From: an uncultured Microbacterium sp.
GTDB taxonomy: Bacteria; Actinomycetota; Actinomycetes; Actinomycetales; Microbacteriaceae
Reading direction: 5' to 3'
Length of the DNA: 64,000 bases
Assembly: GCF_900078385.1 (NCBI RefSeq)
Contig: NZ_FLQR01000007.1
Span: 353,134-417,133 of the forward strand
The translations under genes were made by a program, and so were the position numbers. Numbering within the stretch: the first letter of the stretch is position 1; each line of letters opens with the position of its first letter. This document shows, piece after piece, positions 43,401 through 52,253 of the stretch. Under the pieces are notes generated by a model, which made no database searches, was not told the DNA's origin, and saw only the letters and a list, made by a program, of their open reading frames with translations.

Positions 43401-46400
43401 AGGTCGCGCTGCCCGTGCTCGTCAACGACTCCGATCCCGACGGCGATGCGTTCGGCTTCGCCGAGGATGCCGTCGAGGTCCCGGACGTGCCGGGCCTGGA
43501 CGCGAAGGTCTCCGGCGAGTACCTCGTCATCACCTCTCCCGACGAGGAGATGAACACCAGCGTCCAGTACTCGATCGCCGATGCGCGGGGCCTCCGCGCG
43601 ACGACGTCGGTGCAGATCACCGTCGACGAGGACGTGCCGCTGCTGCGGCCGATCGCGCGGGATGACCGCGTGCGCGCAGAAGACGTGGCCGAGGACGGCA
43701 CCGCCGACATCGCGGTGCTGGAGAACGACGAAGACCCCGACGGCACGAAGAGCGCGCTCGCGGTGACGCTCGGCGCCGGCGGATCCACCGCCCGCGTCCT
43801 CGCCGACGGCGTGGTCCGCGTGACGCTCGGCGACAAGCCGCAGCTGATCACGTACGCGGTGCGCGACCAGGACGACCAGACCGCCGCCGCGTTCATCCGC
43901 GTCCCCTCGCTCACCTCGCTGCCGCCGAGCCTCCTCTCCACGACCGGGGTAGAGGTCAAGAGCGGCGAGACCATCGAGCTGCCGCTCGCCGAGTACGTCC
44001 GTGCCGCGGGCGGGAAGGACGTCGTCATCACGGAGGCCGGCAAGGTCTCGGCCGGCAACAGCAACGGCGACTCCCTCGTGAAGGACCAGACCACCCTCGT
44101 CTACACGTCGAAGGACCGCTACCACGGGCAGGACGCGCTGACGTTCGAGGTCACCGACGGCACGGGGCCCGACGACCCGAAGGGGCGCAAGGCCACGCTG
44201 ACGATCCCGATCACGGTGCTGCCGCCCGACAACCAGCCGCCGACGATGGTCGGCGCGTCGCTGAGCGTGGCACCGGGCGAGGACCCGTCGACCCTCGACC
44301 TCGCGTCGCTCGCTGACGACCCCGACCCGGGCGACAAGCTCAGCTTCGCCCTCATCGGGGGGTCGCCGTCGGGCATGTCCGTCTCGGTCAGCGGGTCCAC
44401 CCTGAGCGCCTCCGCGGAGGCCACCACCCGCAAGGGCACGAAGGCATCCGTCGTGGTGCGCGTCACCGACGGCGAGACGGAGCCCGTCGAGGCGACCATC
44501 ACCGTCGTCGTCTCGGCGTCGACGCGTGAGCTCGCGAGCGTCAACGACGACGTCATCGAGGAAGCCGATCAGGGCGCGACCATCTCGGTCCCCGTGCTGA
44601 CCAATGACATCAGTCCGTTCCCGGGCGAGCCGCTGAAGCTCTCCAGCGCGATCGTGGAGACCGGGAGCGCGGACGCGCGGGTCAACGGCACCTCCGTCGA
44701 CGTCACGAGCGGAGCCGACTTCGTCGGCACCGTCGTCGTCCGCTACCGCGTGCTGGATGCCACCGAGGACGTCGACCGCGCCGTCGAGGGCCGCATCCGG
44801 ATCACGGTGCAGGGGCGCCCGGACGCGCCCGGCAAGCCGACGGTCTCGAGCGTCCAGAGCCGCACGGTCGTGATGTCGTGGACGCCGTCGAGCGACAACG
44901 GCACGCGCATCACCGGCTACACGGTCACCTCGACCGCCGGCAACTACACGAAGCAGTGCGCATCGACCACGTGCACGCTCGACGGACTCACGAACAACGT
45001 CGAGTACAACTTCGTCGTCACGGCCACCAACCGCGTCGGCACGTCCGAGCCCTCGGTCCCGTCCGAGACGGCCCGCCCGGACGTCCGTCCCGAGACGCCG
45101 GCGGCGCCGACACTGAACTTCGGGGACCGGAGCCTCCAGGTGGCGTGGACGACGCCCCGCACCGAGGGTTCCCCGGTCGAGAGCTTCACGCTCGAGATCT
45201 CCCCGGCGCCGCCCTCCGGCGTCGTGCAGAAGACCGGCGTCACCGGCAACTCCCTCGTCTGGGACGGCCTCGAGAACGGCACCGCCTACCAGGTGCGCGT
45301 GCAGGCCATCAACCGCGCCCCCGAACCGTCGGGCTGGAGCCCGTGGTCGGCGACGATGGTCCCGGCCCGCGCGCCGGAGGCGCCCGGCGCGCCCACGACG
45401 TCGCGTCTCGAGCCGGTCGGCAGCCAGGCCCAGATCCAGGTCGCCTGGAACGAGCCCGCGAACAACGGCGACGCCGTGTCCGGCTACCAGCTGAACGTCA
45501 TGCAGGGTTCGAGCGTCGTCCGCTCGATCGCGGTGCCGGCCGGTCAGACGAGCCAGGCGGTCGTGGTCGACGCATCGGAGACCGACTACACGTTCGCGGT
45601 GCGGGCGCAGAACAAGGCCGGCCGGGGCGAGTTCAGCCCGCCGTCGGCCCCGCGCCGCGGCTTCACCGCGCTCGGCGCCCCGACCATGGGCGCGGCCAGC
45701 GCGGGGAACAACCAGGTCAGCGTCACGTGGACCGGCGGCGACCGTGGCGGCGCGAGTGCGAGCGAGGTCAGCTACCAGTACTCCGTGAGCGGTGGCGCGT
45801 GGCGCGGCGACTGGGTCGCCGGCGGCAACGGCAGCGGCACGATCGGCAACGGCCAGGTCAACAACAACGGCACCTACACGATCCGCATCCGCGCGGTCGC
45901 GACGGTCGACGGAGCGACCTACGCGAGCAACCCCTCCGCGGCGTCCAACCAGGTCGGTCCGTACGGTCCGATCGGCAACCCGACGGCGCGCGCGACCGCG
46001 AGCGGCACGACGATCACGATGAGCTGGTCCTCGCCCGCCCGCAACGGCCGCGACATCACGACCGAGATCCGCACCGGCGACGGTCGCGGATGGCGCACGG
46101 TCGGCGCGAGCGGCAGCGAGAGCTACAACGTCGGCTACTCGACGACCCGCACGATCGACGTCCGCACCACCGCCGCGGGCCAGACCACGACGGCCTCCGA
46201 CTCGGCCACGACGGGAGCCGAGCCGCAGCCGGATCCCCGCGCGTGGGTCTCGCACGGCAGCTCCGCCCCGGCCGGCGACTACTTCGCCATCAACACACGG
46301 GACTTCCCCGCCGGCAACTACAACTACGAGTGCTGGGGCGACGGCAGCCAGTTCAACTCGTGGGAGGGCCCGGTGTACCTGCCCGCGAACGGCAAGACCC

Positions 46401-46483
46401 AGGTGCAGTGCTACTGGGGCTACCCCGGCAAGCAGGTGTGGGTCGTGCTGAACGGCAAGAAGTACGAGACGACCACCTGGTGA
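40436..46483 (+). CDS. giant Ig-like/fibronectin III repeat envelope protein
   Basis: This is a 2015-aa protein with one N-terminal membrane anchor or signal (about 10-35) and a beta-rich head (about 40-380). A Glu/Thr-rich linker (EGEGEEEEETTEET) follows. About eleven Ig-like repeats of 95-100 residues come next, each with a VLxNDxDPDGD-type loop near residues 416, 512, 606, 700, 796, 898, 992, 1092, 1181, 1287 and 1384. About five FN3 domains then span 1460-1925. A C-terminal domain of about 90 residues carries two Cys (NYECWGDG, VQCYWGYPG). No LPxTG sorting signal is seen. The Asp/Asn loops suggest calcium binding. It is probably an extended cell-surface stalk. Ribosome site GGAGGGGAG precedes it. 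Confidence 0.82.
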   Translation: MMSFAWLRARPRTLASVGALSAAAVTIGTLAFIYEGKPTTEVDLHDGGVWVTKQSSLLVGHFNHESRVLDGGLRTSSAEYDILQSGSQVLVVDTTGSTATAIDPARVLLSDSADIPPGSQVEMGGGTAAILDPSGQLWAMKFAGIGSFAPEKVDPLADLGKGAKITVGTDGVVHAVSAEQGALYSYARGTDDAIAQTSERGLDGVEKGHDLSITAVGEVAFVLDADSRTLHGSNGSRTEVAPDAVLQQASVVSDAVALSTPTDLVRVPVGGGDASTLASEGAEGTPAEPVFVAGCSYAAWSGSGRFVRDCPGEDDDLVQEIEGIDAASVLQFRVNRDVVVLNDVFGGAAWMASDSMQRVDNWMDITPPEGEGEEEEETTEETVQTTLPERTDQNTEPIAKDDEFGIRPGRTTVLPVLDNDTDADGDVLVASAKTDPAFGTIEPIHNGAALQITVPEDASGSTTFTYQVEDGRGGDATAKVTLSVHGWQTNAPPIQKRTTAVTVETGGVASYNVLPDWIDPDGDDIFLKTVTTDGGDEADYTSDGQITYRAIGGVQGRKDVPIVVSDGTKDGGGIARYDIRPLGTTLPVTNADHVVTREGRSVSVSPLINDTSSGREALRLTRVDEVENARISPDFADKTFSFVSDKAGTYYVQYLVSAGPNSVPGIVRVDVLPDEDTALPPIAVRDVALLPTGGDVLVNVLSNDTDPAGGILVVQSVTVEAGSGITAAVLGHETVRIADQASIDQQVRVTYTMSNGSTSVEGEIVVIPVPAPAKLRAPVANDDQVVVRAGDTVTIPVMDNDYHPNGDTIHVAPDLVPPLVDEEDGEIFVSEDTLRFRASDEPGTVYATYEAEDSTGQRDAGYVTIQVLPRNDETNAAPRPQDLTARTLSGAKVTIPVPLDGIDEDGDSVELVGIAEAPAKGRIVTTDAASFTYQAFDESTGVDTFAYRVRDALGKEGTATIQVGIAPAETTNQAPYALRDSVIMRPGREVALPVLVNDSDPDGDAFGFAEDAVEVPDVPGLDAKVSGEYLVITSPDEEMNTSVQYSIADARGLRATTSVQITVDEDVPLLRPIARDDRVRAEDVAEDGTADIAVLENDEDPDGTKSALAVTLGAGGSTARVLADGVVRVTLGDKPQLITYAVRDQDDQTAAAFIRVPSLTSLPPSLLSTTGVEVKSGETIELPLAEYVRAAGGKDVVITEAGKVSAGNSNGDSLVKDQTTLVYTSKDRYHGQDALTFEVTDGTGPDDPKGRKATLTIPITVLPPDNQPPTMVGASLSVAPGEDPSTLDLASLADDPDPGDKLSFALIGGSPSGMSVSVSGSTLSASAEATTRKGTKASVVVRVTDGETEPVEATITVVVSASTRELASVNDDVIEEADQGATISVPVLTNDISPFPGEPLKLSSAIVETGSADARVNGTSVDVTSGADFVGTVVVRYRVLDATEDVDRAVEGRIRITVQGRPDAPGKPTVSSVQSRTVVMSWTPSSDNGTRITGYTVTSTAGNYTKQCASTTCTLDGLTNNVEYNFVVTATNRVGTSEPSVPSETARPDVRPETPAAPTLNFGDRSLQVAWTTPRTEGSPVESFTLEISPAPPSGVVQKTGVTGNSLVWDGLENGTAYQVRVQAINRAPEPSGWSPWSATMVPARAPEAPGAPTTSRLEPVGSQAQIQVAWNEPANNGDAVSGYQLNVMQGSSVVRSIAVPAGQTSQAVVVDASETDYTFAVRAQNKAGRGEFSPPSAPRRGFTALGAPTMGAASAGNNQVSVTWTGGDRGGASASEVSYQYSVSGGAWRGDWVAGGNGSGTIGNGQVNNNGTYTIRIRAVATVDGATYASNPSAASNQVGPYGPIGNPTARATASGTTITMSWSSPARNGRDITTEIRTGDGRGWRTVGASGSESYNVGYSTTRTIDVRTTAAGQTTTASDSATTGAEPQPDPRAWVSHGSSAPAGDYFAINTRDFPAGNYNYECWGDGSQFNSWEGPVYLPANGKTQVQCYWGYPGKQVWVVLNGKKYETTTW

Positions 46484-46501
46484 CGCCTTCAGCCGAAGGC
46501 G
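46484..46501 (+). other. intra-operon hairpin between the repeat protein and moxR
   Basis: The 7-bp stem CGCCTTC/GAAGGCG with loop AGCC begins at the stop codon of the giant gene, in the only real gap (55 bp) of the operon. It lacks a U-tract and may stabilise the 3' end or attenuate downstream genes. Confidence 0.45.
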
Positions 46502-46538
46502 CCCGTGCCCCCATCCCCCCGAACAAGGACACGAACGA

Positions 46539-47510
46539 ATGAGCATGACCCCCGAACAGGCGGCCTGGTTCCGCGACACCTTCACGCGCCTGGTCGACAA
46601 CGTCGACATCGCCCTGATGGGCAAGCGCGAGGTCGTCGGTCTCGTGCTCGCTGCGATGCTGGCCGAAGGTCACGTGCTCCTGGAGGACGCGCCCGGCACC
46701 GGCAAGACGAGCCTCGCGAAGGCGCTCGCCGCGAGCGTCCAGGGCACGTCGAACCGCATCCAGTTCACGCCCGACCTGCTGCCCTCCGACGTCACGGGCG
46801 TCACGATCTACGACCAGCAGAACCACAAGTTCGAGTTCCACCGGGGGCCGGTGTTCGCCTCGATCATGCTCGCGGACGAGATCAACCGCGCGTCCCCGAA
46901 GACGCAGTCGGCGCTGCTGGAGGTCATGGAGGAGTCGCGCGTGACGGTCGACGGCGTCGCACACGACGTGGGTCGTCCCTTCCTCGTCATCGCGACGCAG
47001 AACCCGATCGAGCAGGCGGGCACGTACAAGCTGCCCGAGGCGCAGCTGGACCGCTTCATGATCAAGACGTCGATCGGCTACCCCTCCCTCGCGATCGCCG
47101 AGCGGATCCTCGCCGGTGCCGTCGACCGCAACCCGTCCGCACAGCTCACGCCCGTCATCACGACCGGCGCGGTCGCCGACATGGCCGACCTCGCGGCGTC
47201 CGTGCACATCGACCCGGCCGTCGCCCGCTTCACGGCGCAGCTCGTCGAGGCCACCCGCGCCGCCGAGGCGACCCGCCTCGGTGTGTCCGTGCGCGGCGCG
47301 ATCTCGATGATCCGCATGGCGAAGGTCTACGCCGCCGCGCAGGGGCGGCACTACGTCATCCCCGACGACATCAAGACGCTCGCCCTGCCGGTCTGGTCGC
47401 ACCGTCTCGTGCTCGATCCGGAGGCCGAGTTCTCCGGCGTCACGGCCGAGAAGGTCGTCCAGCGCGCGCTCGACGACGTGGAGGCGCCGCTCGCGAGGGC
47501 CACCGCCTGA
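46539..47510 (+). CDS. MoxR-family AAA+ ATPase
   Basis: This 323-aa AAA+ ATPase of the MoxR group has Walker A APGTGKTSLAKAL (51-63), the loop DLLPSDVTGVTIYDQ, and Walker B in SIMLADEINRASPKTQSALLEVMEE. Sensor 1 is in VIATQNPIEQAGTYKLPEAQLDRF. MoxR ATPases act as chaperone-like activators, usually with DUF58 and transglutaminase-like membrane proteins, exactly the genes that follow. It overlaps the DUF58 gene by one base (TGATG). The head-tail order with a surface protein suggests roles in its assembly (inference). Confidence 0.93.
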   Translation: MSMTPEQAAWFRDTFTRLVDNVDIALMGKREVVGLVLAAMLAEGHVLLEDAPGTGKTSLAKALAASVQGTSNRIQFTPDLLPSDVTGVTIYDQQNHKFEFHRGPVFASIMLADEINRASPKTQSALLEVMEESRVTVDGVAHDVGRPFLVIATQNPIEQAGTYKLPEAQLDRFMIKTSIGYPSLAIAERILAGAVDRNPSAQLTPVITTGAVADMADLAASVHIDPAVARFTAQLVEATRAAEATRLGVSVRGAISMIRMAKVYAAAQGRHYVIPDDIKTLALPVWSHRLVLDPEAEFSGVTAEKVVQRALDDVEAPLARATA

Positions 47511-48874
47511 TGACCCTCACGCCGGAGAAGGAGACACCGACGCGCCGCGCGCGCCGGGACTCCGGCGCGCCGCCGACCCCTCCGGAGGGCGTGACCGCCG
47601 CCCCGCAGGCAGAGGAGACGGCCCCGCCGCTCGTCACCGCCCAGCAGGTCACCCGGGTGCAGCAGCTGCGGGAGGATGCCGCAGAGTTCGCGGCGCTCGC
47701 CGGCCGCAAGGTCCGCGCGGTCGCCGCCGTCGTGCGCCCGGTCGGCTGGGTCGTCCTGGCCTCCGCGGTGGTGCTGTGGATCGTGGCGACGACGCTCGGG
47801 TGGGTGGAGGTCCTGATCGCCGCGGCGGTCCTGACCGCCGTCGTCCTGCTCAGCCTCCTCTTCCTCTTCGGTCGGACCACCTACGACGTCGAGCTCGACC
47901 TCACGCGCTCTCACGTCGTCGTGGGGGAGCGGGCGGTCGGCGCCCTTACCCTCACCAACAGCACGTCCCGCGGCATCCTGCCCTCCCAGGTCGTCCTTCC
48001 GGTCGGCAGCGGCCGGGGTCTCTTCCAGGTCCCGCGCCTGGCTCCCGGCGCCGCGCACGAGGAGCTCTTCGCGATCCCGACCAGCGCCCGTGGCGTCCTG
48101 GCCGTCGGTCCGGTCAGCGTGCTGCGCGGTGACCCGCTCGGCCTCTTCGAGCGGACCCATGACCGCCGGCAGGCCGTCGACCTCTACGTCCACCCCCGCA
48201 CCACCTCGCTCGAGGGCCTCTCGCTCGGGCACCTCCGCGACCTGGAGGGCCTGCCCTCCCAGCACCTCGCGCGCGACGATGTGTCCTTCCACGCGCTCCG
48301 CGAGTACCAGCCGGGCGATGATCTGCGCCACGTGCACTGGAAGTCCACGGCGCGCGTGGGCTCGGTCATGGTGCGCCAGTACGAGGAGACCCGGCGCTCG
48401 CACTTCGTCGTCGGGCTCTCGACCCACCCCGACGAGTACCGCGTCCCGGACGAGTTCGAGCTCGCGATCTCGGTCGCAGGCTCCATCGGCCTGCGCGCGC
48501 TGCGCGACTCCCGGACGTTGGACGCCCGCGTGCAGAAGGGTGCGCTGCGCTCCCAGAGCGGGCGGCGCTTCCTCGACGAGCTGTCGGCACTCGAGCACTC
48601 CCGCCCGCGCGAAGGCGGCATCGTCGCGCTGGCCGGCGCGATCGCGGCGCATGCCCCGCAGGCCGCCGTCGTCGTGCTGGTGACCGGCTCGAAGTCCGAC
48701 ACGGCCGACCTGCGCCTGGCCTGCTCCCGCATCCCGTTCGGCGTGCGGGTGCTCGCCGTCGTCGCCGACGCCCGCGTGGATGCTCCGGCTCTGCGCCGCA
48801 TCGGCGAGGCCGACGTCCTCACGCTCGGTGCGCTCGACCAGCTCGGCGGCGCCGTCCGGAAGGTGCTGTCGTGA
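47510..48874 (+). CDS. DUF58 domain membrane protein
   Basis: This 454-aa protein has a charged cytoplasmic N-terminus (about 1-70) and a pair of membrane helices (about 80-125). A DUF58 core lies around RDDVSFHALREYQPGDDLRHVHWKSTARVGSVMVRQYEE (about 260-300), and the C-terminal half is vWA-like. DUF58 proteins are the constant partners of MoxR ATPases and often end in a von Willebrand-type fold, a likely MoxR client. ATG 47510 is set by the TGATG junction. Its stop overlaps the next GTG. Confidence 0.9.
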   Translation: MTLTPEKETPTRRARRDSGAPPTPPEGVTAAPQAEETAPPLVTAQQVTRVQQLREDAAEFAALAGRKVRAVAAVVRPVGWVVLASAVVLWIVATTLGWVEVLIAAAVLTAVVLLSLLFLFGRTTYDVELDLTRSHVVVGERAVGALTLTNSTSRGILPSQVVLPVGSGRGLFQVPRLAPGAAHEELFAIPTSARGVLAVGPVSVLRGDPLGLFERTHDRRQAVDLYVHPRTTSLEGLSLGHLRDLEGLPSQHLARDDVSFHALREYQPGDDLRHVHWKSTARVGSVMVRQYEETRRSHFVVGLSTHPDEYRVPDEFELAISVAGSIGLRALRDSRTLDARVQKGALRSQSGRRFLDELSALEHSRPREGGIVALAGAIAAHAPQAAVVVLVTGSKSDTADLRLACSRIPFGVRVLAVVADARVDAPALRRIGEADVLTLGALDQLGGAVRKVLS

Positions 48875-51174
48875 CGGCTCCCGCGGCGCCGGCGACCGCG
48901 CGCGCGCCGCGCCTCGTCGTCCTCGACCTCGTCGCCGTCGCGCTCCTGCTGCTCGTGGCCGTCATCGGCTTCGGCCCGACCTTCGAGGGGCCGCAGTACC
49001 TCGTCGCGGGCCTCGGGGGACTCACCGTCGGACTCGCGATCGCGTGGGTCACGGCGCGACTCCGCTGGGGTGTGCTCGAGATCGCCGGACTCACGGTCGG
49101 CGCGTACTTCCTGCTCGGCGGTCTCCTCGCCCTCCCGCACACGGCCCTGCTCGGCGTCATCCCGTCGATCGAGACGTGGCGCCAGCTCGCCATCGGCACC
49201 GTCACCGGCTGGAAGCAGATGCTGACCACGGTGCCGCCGCTCGCGGCATCCGACGGCCACCTCATCGTGCCGTTCCTCCTCACGCTGCTCTCCGCCGTGA
49301 TCGCCGGCTCCCTCGCGCTGCGCCTGCGGCGCGCGGCGTGGGCGCTCCTGCCCGCCGTCGCCCTGCTGGCCGCCCAGATCCTGCTCGGCGTGACGCAGCC
49401 CGCCGCTCCGCTCGTGCAGGGCATCCTGTTCGCCGTCGTCGCGGTCGTCTGGCTCGCCCTCCGCCACGCGTGGGAGAACGACGGCGCCGCCGTGCGCGTC
49501 GAGGCCTCCGGCGCCGCCGACGCGAGCGCCGTCCGGCACTCCCGCTCGCGCCGGCTCATCGCCGGTTCCGCCGTGCTCGCCCTCGCCGCCGGGGCGGGCG
49601 TCGCGACGGCCGCCTTCGCGAGCCCGCCGGTCCCGCGGTATGTCCTCCGCGACTTCGTCGTGCCCCCGTTCGACATCAGGCAGTACCCGAGCCCGTTGCA
49701 GTCCTTCCGCGCGATCGTCCGCGACGACGCCGACGAGACGCTGTTCACGGCGACCGGCCTTCCTGAGGAGGCCCGCATCCGCCTCGGCACGATGGACGCC
49801 TACAACGGCATCGTCTACAACGTCTCCGACGACGGCGCCGGATCGTCCAGCTCCTTCACGCCGGTGCGCTCCAACATGTCTCCGGCGGTCGACGGCGCCA
49901 CCACGACGCTGCAGATCGCGGTCGACGGGCTGTCCGGCGTGTGGCTCCCCGACGCCGGCGCCGTGCGCGAGATCACGTTCGACGGGGACCGCGCGGAGGA
50001 CCTCCGCCGTTCCGCCCACTACAACGACGCGACGGGAACGGCCGTGGTCACGAGCGGCCTCGCCGCCGGCGACACCTACACGGTCGAGACCGTGTTCCCC
50101 GACCTGCCCAGCGACGCGGCCCTGTCCGAGACGCCCTTCGCGCCGCTGAAGATGCCCAAGCAGGTCGGCATCCCGGAGAACCTCGCGGAGCTCGCGTCGA
50201 AGGCGACCGCCGACGCCGAGACGCCGATCGAGCAGGCGCGGGCGCTGGAGAGCTGGCTCAGCACGGACGGGTTCTTCAGCCACGGGCTGGAGGGCGAAGT
50301 GCTCTCCCCGTCCGGCCACGGCGCCGCCCGCATCCAGTCGGTCTTCTCCGGCGACCAGATGATCGGCGACGACGAGCAGTACGCCGTCGCCATGTCGCTC
50401 ATGGCGGTGCAGCTCGGCATGCCGGCCCGCGTCGTCATGGGCTGGTACCCCGGCGAGGACGAGGGGTCGGGCGACGTCTTCACGGCGACCGGCGACAACC
50501 TGCACGCCTGGGTCGAGATCGCCTTCGAGGGGTACGGGTGGATTCCCTTCACACCCACCCCGGACGAGGACAACGAGCCCAACGACCAGACCACCAAGCC
50601 GCAGGCGAACCCCAAGCCGCAGGTCCTGCAGCCCCCGCCGCCCGCGCAGGAGCCCGCCGACCTGCCCCCCGCCATCGCGGAGGACCGCGAGCAGGAGGAT
50701 GAGGAGGACTCGCCGTTCGACTGGCTCGGTCCCGTGCTGCTGTACGGCGGCATCACCGTCGGCATCCTGGGTCTCCTCGCCGCGCCGTTCATCGTGCTCG
50801 GGGCCATCAAGGGCGCCCGCCGTACGCGTCGTCGGCGCGCGGAGCGCACGGCGGACCGCATCTCCGGTGGATGGGACGAGCTCGTGGACTCCGCCGTGGA
50901 TCTCCGCGCGCCTGTCGCCCAGGGCGCCACACGCGCCGAGAGCGCCATGGTGGTCGGCGACTCCTTCGCGCAGCCGAGGGTCGCGACCCTCGCGCAGAAG
51001 GCCGACGCCGACGTGTACGGTCCGGGCGACCCGACTCCGGAACAGGTCGAGGCGTTCTGGCGTGAGGTGGACGATATCGTCGGAGAGATGAAGGGTTCCA
51101 CGTCCGTATGGCAGCGGATGCAGGCGCGCCTGAGCCTCCGGTCGCTGCGCCGTCCGCGCGGGGGAGCGGCGTGA
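48871..51174 (+). CDS. transglutaminase-like membrane protein lacking catalytic Cys
   Basis: This 767-aa TgpA-type protein has several N-terminal helices (about 15-200), an extracytoplasmic region with a transglutaminase-like core (about 440-565), a C-terminal helix (about 620-645) and a cytoplasmic tail. In active enzymes the core reads GxCxxFA...HAWVE...WxxFDPTP. Here the Cys position is D501 (GDDEQYAVAM), His545 remains (NLHAWVE), and the Asp is T561 (WIPFTPTP). I find no cysteine anywhere in the translated protein, so no shifted nucleophile exists. It is intact and GTGA-coupled on both sides, implying a binding or structural role. Confidence 0.85.
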   Translation: MTAPAAPATARAPRLVVLDLVAVALLLLVAVIGFGPTFEGPQYLVAGLGGLTVGLAIAWVTARLRWGVLEIAGLTVGAYFLLGGLLALPHTALLGVIPSIETWRQLAIGTVTGWKQMLTTVPPLAASDGHLIVPFLLTLLSAVIAGSLALRLRRAAWALLPAVALLAAQILLGVTQPAAPLVQGILFAVVAVVWLALRHAWENDGAAVRVEASGAADASAVRHSRSRRLIAGSAVLALAAGAGVATAAFASPPVPRYVLRDFVVPPFDIRQYPSPLQSFRAIVRDDADETLFTATGLPEEARIRLGTMDAYNGIVYNVSDDGAGSSSSFTPVRSNMSPAVDGATTTLQIAVDGLSGVWLPDAGAVREITFDGDRAEDLRRSAHYNDATGTAVVTSGLAAGDTYTVETVFPDLPSDAALSETPFAPLKMPKQVGIPENLAELASKATADAETPIEQARALESWLSTDGFFSHGLEGEVLSPSGHGAARIQSVFSGDQMIGDDEQYAVAMSLMAVQLGMPARVVMGWYPGEDEGSGDVFTATGDNLHAWVEIAFEGYGWIPFTPTPDEDNEPNDQTTKPQANPKPQVLQPPPPAQEPADLPPAIAEDREQEDEEDSPFDWLGPVLLYGGITVGILGLLAAPFIVLGAIKGARRTRRRRAERTADRISGGWDELVDSAVDLRAPVAQGATRAESAMVVGDSFAQPRVATLAQKADADVYGPGDPTPEQVEAFWREVDDIVGEMKGSTSVWQRMQARLSLRSLRRPRGGAA

Positions 51175-52253
51175 ACCGGCAGCCGGCGGACCTCCGCCGC
51201 CGCATCGGCGCGTATCTCCTCGACAGCGTCATCGCCGCCGCGATCTCGGGCATCGGCGCCGGCATCTTCGCCGGGATCTCCGTCGGCACCGCCGGGGCGT
51301 TCCCAGTGCCCGTCGCCCTCGTGCTCGCCTCCCTCGTACCGCTCGCCTGGCTGCTCGTCTACTCGGCGATGCAGGGCGGCGACGGATCGCTGGGCATGCG
51401 GATGCTGGGGCTCGAACTCCGCCATGCCGACGACGACGGCGCGCTCGGCTTCGGTCGCGCGCTCGGACGCAACCTCGTCTGGGGGGTCGGCGCGGCCGTC
51501 ATCGTGGGGATGTTCTCGCCGCTGTTCGACCGCTCGCCGTGGCGACGCGGCTGGCACGACATCGCCGTCGGCTCCGTCATGATCGACGCGCTCGGCGCCC
51601 CGGCGGCGGCCGCGCCGGCCGCCGCGGGGGACGTCCCGGCGCCCCTTCCCATCCCGCCGATGGCGGGCTTCCCGTCCGCGGCCGCCGCCGCGTCGCTGCC
51701 GGTCACGCCGGTCGCTCCTCCGGCGTCGACCAGCGCGCCCGCGAGCCCGGTCCGGCCGGCCGAGACCACGCCGGTCGCGACGACGGTCTCCGCGCCCGCC
51801 GCGGGCGGTGTCATCTCGTTCGTGCCCGGCGTGTCCCAGCAGTCGGCGAAGCCTGTGGCCGCGCCCGCGCCGGCCACGATCGCCCCGCCCGCCGTGCCGC
51901 TGGACGACACCCGCATCGCGACCGGTGAGCGGGCGCTCGCGACCATGGTCTGGGATGACGGCACGCGCCAGGCCGTCTACGGGACGACGCTGTTCGGCCG
52001 GAACCCCACCCCCGAGACCGGCGTCCACGTCGCACCGATCCGCGACGAGACGCTGTCGCTGTCCAAGACGCACTTCGAGATCGGCGCCGAGGACGGCCGG
52101 CTCTTCGCGCTCGACCGGCACTCGACCAACGGTGTCGTCGTCCGCCGCGGTGCGCAGCGCCAGGCGCTCGTCGCCGGGCAGCGCACGCCGATCCACGCCG
52201 GAGACGTCCTGGAGATGGGCGACCGGCACGTGACCGTGGAGGTGGCGCGATGA
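51171..52253 (+). CDS. RDD membrane domain fused to FHA domain
   Basis: This 360-aa protein has an RDD-type membrane module of about four helices at the N-terminus (DLRRRIGAYLLDSVIAAAISG, GQSLGMRMLGLELRHADD-like block, RGWHDIAVGSVMID). An Ala/Pro-rich linker spans about 140-240. The C-terminal FHA domain has FGRNPTPE, SLSKTHFEI and STNGVVV, which together form the phosphothreonine-binding site. It would bring a phospho-Thr reader to the membrane, close to the kinase encoded downstream. GTG and ATG overlaps link it to both neighbours. Confidence 0.88.
   Translation: MNRQPADLRRRIGAYLLDSVIAAAISGIGAGIFAGISVGTAGAFPVPVALVLASLVPLAWLLVYSAMQGGDGSLGMRMLGLELRHADDDGALGFGRALGRNLVWGVGAAVIVGMFSPLFDRSPWRRGWHDIAVGSVMIDALGAPAAAAPAAAGDVPAPLPIPPMAGFPSAAAAASLPVTPVAPPASTSAPASPVRPAETTPVATTVSAPAAGGVISFVPGVSQQSAKPVAAPAPATIAPPAVPLDDTRIATGERALATMVWDDGTRQAVYGTTLFGRNPTPETGVHVAPIRDETLSLSKTHFEIGAEDGRLFALDRHSTNGVVVRRGAQRQALVAGQRTPIHAGDVLEMGDRHVTVEVAR

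Noticed and set aside
40376..46624. 2082-codon open frame antisense to the giant repeat protein
   Set aside because: High-GC third-position bias keeps the opposite frame open. The antisense product is Arg/Asp/Gly-rich with no domains, while the plus frame has clear Ig and FN3 repeats.
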